Shown here in pieces: positions 14,605 to 16,623 of a DNA stretch of 16,623 bases. The notes under the pieces are model-generated. The model was not told the DNA's origin, searched no databases, and saw only the letters and a program-made list of their open reading frames with translations. This DNA comes from Oscillospiraceae bacterium (lineage in GTDB: Bacteria; Bacillota; Clostridia; Oscillospirales; Acutalibacteraceae). Each line of letters starts with the position of its first letter. The stretch's first letter is position 1. The stretch covers positions 1 to 16,623 of the forward strand of contig CACXFE010000140.1 in the NCBI GenBank assembly GCA_902766855.1, read 5' to 3'. Both the position numbers and the translations under genes were made by a program.

Positions 14605-15942
14605 TTAACCTAACCGTGCTTCCAGTTCCGCCTTCTGCGCCTCATAACCGGGTTTCCCCAAGAGGGCGAACATATTTTTCTTATAACTTTCCACCCCGGG
14701 TTGATCAAACGGATTGACGCCCAGCATATACCCGGAAACAGCACAGGCTTTTTCAAAGAAATAGATCAGGCGGCCGAGATTCTCTTCGTCCGGTTTCTCA
14801 ACGCGGATCACCAAATTGGGTACTCCCCCGTCGGTATGGGCGAGAACCGTGCCCTCAAACGCCTTTTGATTGACAAACGACATCGGCTTTCCGGCGAGGA
14901 AATTCAACCCGTCGCCATTGTCGCTTTCTTCTTCGATCACCAGGTCGCGATCGCTTTCTCCGAAAGTGACCACCGTTTCAAACATCAGGCGGCTGCCATC
15001 CTGTACAAACTGCCCCATGGAATGCAGATCAGTTGAAAAAGTGACCGAAGCCGGGAATAAACCCTTATGGTCTTTTCCTTCGCTTTCCCCGAACAACTGC
15101 TTGAACCACTCCGCCATCATGGTGAATCGCGGTTCATAACTCACAAGCAACTCAATGGATTTGCCCTTGCGATAAAACGCATTCCGCAAAGCGGCATATT
15201 GATAACAGGCATTTTTTTCAAGCGAAGGCTCGCGATACTCCTTCATCGCCTCGCGCGCGCCGGCCATCAGGCGATCAATATCCGCACCCGCCGCCGCGAT
15301 AGGCAAAAGCCCCACCGCTGTCAACACCGAGAAACGGCCGCCCACATCATCCGGAACCACAAAGCATTCATAGCCTTTTTCGTCCGCCAGTTTTTTCAGG
15401 GTGCCGCGCGCCTTATCGGTCGTACAGTAGATCCGTTTAGCGGCCTCTTCTTCCCCGACCTGTTCTTCCAAATATTTGCGAAGAACCCGGAAAGCCACCG
15501 CCGGCTCGGTTGTAGTGCCGGATTTGGAAATAATATTCAGCGACAACCGCTTGCCTTTGCATAAATCGAGAATATCGCGCAAATAAGCGCCGCTGATGCT
15601 GTTACCGGCAAAATACACTTCCGGCGCGTTCTCCCGAAGCGCGTTATAATACGGGCCTTTCAAAAACTCGATCGCCGCACGGGCGCCGAGATAAGAACCG
15701 CCGATCCCGATCACGATCAAAATATCTGTATCTTCGCGGATTTTTTTCGCCGCCGCTTTGATACGGGCAAATTCTTCTTGATCATAGTCTTCCGGCAAAG
15801 TAACCCAACCGAGAAAATCATTCCCGAGGCCAGAACGATCATTTACCAGCGCATCCGCCGCCGCGACCTGCGTTTCCAGCCCTTTAAGATCGTTTTCCCG
15901 GATAAAATCTTTTGCATACGAACTTTGAAATTGAATTCCCAT
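14605..15942 (-). CDS. pgi: glucose-6-phosphate isomerase
   Basis: Interconverts glucose-6-phosphate and fructose-6-phosphate in glycolysis and gluconeogenesis. 445 residues, typical of the shorter Firmicute form. The sugar-phosphate (SIS) domains show IGIGGSYLGARAA (78-90) and SKSGTTTEPA (139-148). Active-site elements are the Glu in LFGESEGKDHKG (about 286-288), His307 in LHSMGQFVQDG, and the C-terminal Lys in GVESYKKNMF (about 421). The ATG at 15942 has AGAAGG 6 nt ahead and a good promoter upstream (15970-15998). It is transcribed with the small P-loop gene that follows. Confidence 0.98.
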   Translation of the reverse strand: MGIQFQSSYAKDFIRENDLKGLETQVAAADALVNDRSGLGNDFLGWVTLPEDYDQEEFARIKAAAKKIREDTDILIVIGIGGSYLGARAAIEFLKGPYYNALRENAPEVYFAGNSISGAYLRDILDLCKGKRLSLNIISKSGTTTEPAVAFRVLRKYLEEQVGEEEAAKRIYCTTDKARGTLKKLADEKGYECFVVPDDVGGRFSVLTAVGLLPIAAAGADIDRLMAGAREAMKEYREPSLEKNACYQYAALRNAFYRKGKSIELLVSYEPRFTMMAEWFKQLFGESEGKDHKGLFPASVTFSTDLHSMGQFVQDGSRLMFETVVTFGESDRDLVIEEESDNGDGLNFLAGKPMSFVNQKAFEGTVLAHTDGGVPNLVIRVEKPDEENLGRLIYFFEKACAVSGYMLGVNPFDQPGVESYKKNMFALLGKPGYEAQKAELEARLG

Positions 15943-15969
15943 AATGAACCTTCTATCCTGTTTTCTTTT

Positions 15970-15998
15970 ATTTTACAATAGATCTGTCTTTTTTTCAA
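15970..15998 (-). promoter_or_regulatory. pgi promoter
   Basis: Minus-strand TTGAAA (15993-15998), 17-bp spacer, TAAAAT (15970-15975). The predicted start near 15963 gives a leader of about 21 nt. No terminator is seen between the carboxypeptidase gene stop and this promoter. Confidence 0.8.
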
Positions 15999-16026
15999 GA
16001 CAAAATCCTTTTATTTACAAAAATTT

Positions 16027-16623
16027 TTATAATTGCAGCATTCCTTTGAGAACTTGCCAAAGCGCAAAGCCGAATGTCACGCGCTTTGAGCCCTCTTTTG
16101 CGATGATCGGGATTTCCCCCACGCATTCATCGCCATAGTAAAAGGAAACGGATCCCACGCGGTCGCCCTTCTTCACCGGCGCCTCCACCGCGTCTTCCGT
16201 CACGGCTTTCTGAACCAGTTCCCCCGCGGCGCTTTTAGGCAGTAAAACATACTGTGTTTCCTCCGCCGACGCGGTGATGGTTCCCGGTACCCCGTTTTTT
16301 ACGGTAACGGCATACTCCAAGGTGTCGGCGGTCAACGGCAAAAGCCGATAATTGGCAAACCCGTAATCCAGCAATTTCTTGGCGCCGGCAAATCGGTCGT
16401 TACTGCTCTCGCCCGCCATCACCACCGCAACCAATTCCAGGTTATCCCGCTTGGCGGTGGCGGAAAGGCAGTATTTTGCCGCGCCGGTGGTGCCGGTTTT
16501 AAGACCGGTTGCCCCTTCGTAAAAACGCACCAGTTTATTGGTATTGACCAATTCACTTTTCCCGTCCCGCAAGTGATCCATCCACACCGTAGAGTATTGC
16601 TTGATTTGCTCATGCCGGATCAA
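16027..16623 (-). CDS. D-alanyl-D-alanine carboxypeptidase (DacF/PBP5-like), partial
   Basis: Only the last 198 codons are in the window; the 5' part, with the signal peptide and the SxxK and SxN motifs, lies beyond the right edge. What remains has the third active-site motif KTG in GLKTGTTGAAKYC (about residues 40-52 of the fragment), preceded by NTNKLV as in sporulation-type DacF proteins. A C-terminal beta domain of the PBP5 type follows. The gene ends in a short amphipathic stretch (FGFALWQVLKGMLQL) suited to membrane attachment. Such enzymes trim the terminal D-Ala from peptidoglycan side chains outside the membrane. The first codon at the edge is TTG inside the frame, not a real start. 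Confidence 0.92.
   Translation of the reverse strand: MIRHEQIKQYSTVWMDHLRDGKSELVNTNKLVRFYEGATGLKTGTTGAAKYCLSATAKRDNLELVAVVMAGESSNDRFAGAKKLLDYGFANYRLLPLTADTLEYAVTVKNGVPGTITASAEETQYVLLPKSAAGELVQKAVTEDAVEAPVKKGDRVGSVSFYYGDECVGEIPIIAKEGSKRVTFGFALWQVLKGMLQL

Overview
The window looks like chromosomal DNA of a Gram-positive, anaerobe-type Firmicute, most likely in Clostridia (Oscillospirales/Ruminococcaceae-like; the rank is inference). Supporting signs are strong GGAGG ribosome sites, sigma-A promoters with exact 17-bp spacers, a DnaB/DnaI-type primosome loader pair, a DUF2156 protein, a class A penicillin-binding protein and a sporulation-type D,D-carboxypeptidase. Fifteen protein genes are recognised (one cut by the right edge), plus one tRNA. 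All lie on the minus strand except ldh. No phage, transposase or CRISPR is visible.

Reading the minus strand from right to left: a partial D-alanyl-D-alanine carboxypeptidase; pgi with a small P-loop ATPase of unknown role, closed by a clear terminator; a short-chain dehydrogenase converging on plus-strand ldh, with the stop codons crossing and the ldh terminator lying inside the dehydrogenase coding region; an envelope operon (PBP1A, DUF2156 transferase-like protein, GNAT acetyltransferase); a replication/tRNA-modification operon (DnaD-domain protein, DnaI-like ATPase, mnmG); an HtrA-type membrane protease; hslO (Hsp33); acpP; galE; and tRNA-Arg(CCG) with its terminator. Metabolic genes (galE, pgi, ldh, acpP) alternate with cell-wall and protein-quality genes, so this is mostly core genome.

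The non-routine part is 2588-2881, between htrA and hslO. It has a good minus-strand promoter (TTTACA-N17-TACAAT), then about 235 bp built almost entirely of seven consecutive stem-loops, most of them perfect. These are flanked by 18-bp direct repeats (15/18 identical), each beginning with the -10-like TACAAT. The outer edges also form a 13-nt inverted repeat (12/13), and several arms have alternative partners. Two readings fit: a palindrome-mosaic insertion that duplicated the -10/start region of the hslO promoter, or a structured leader RNA or small RNA upstream of the redox chaperone. This is the best candidate for something undescribed. Lesser points are the galE-tRNA junction, hairpins after galE and acpP with the T-run on the opposite strand, and the terminator embedded in an opposing gene.
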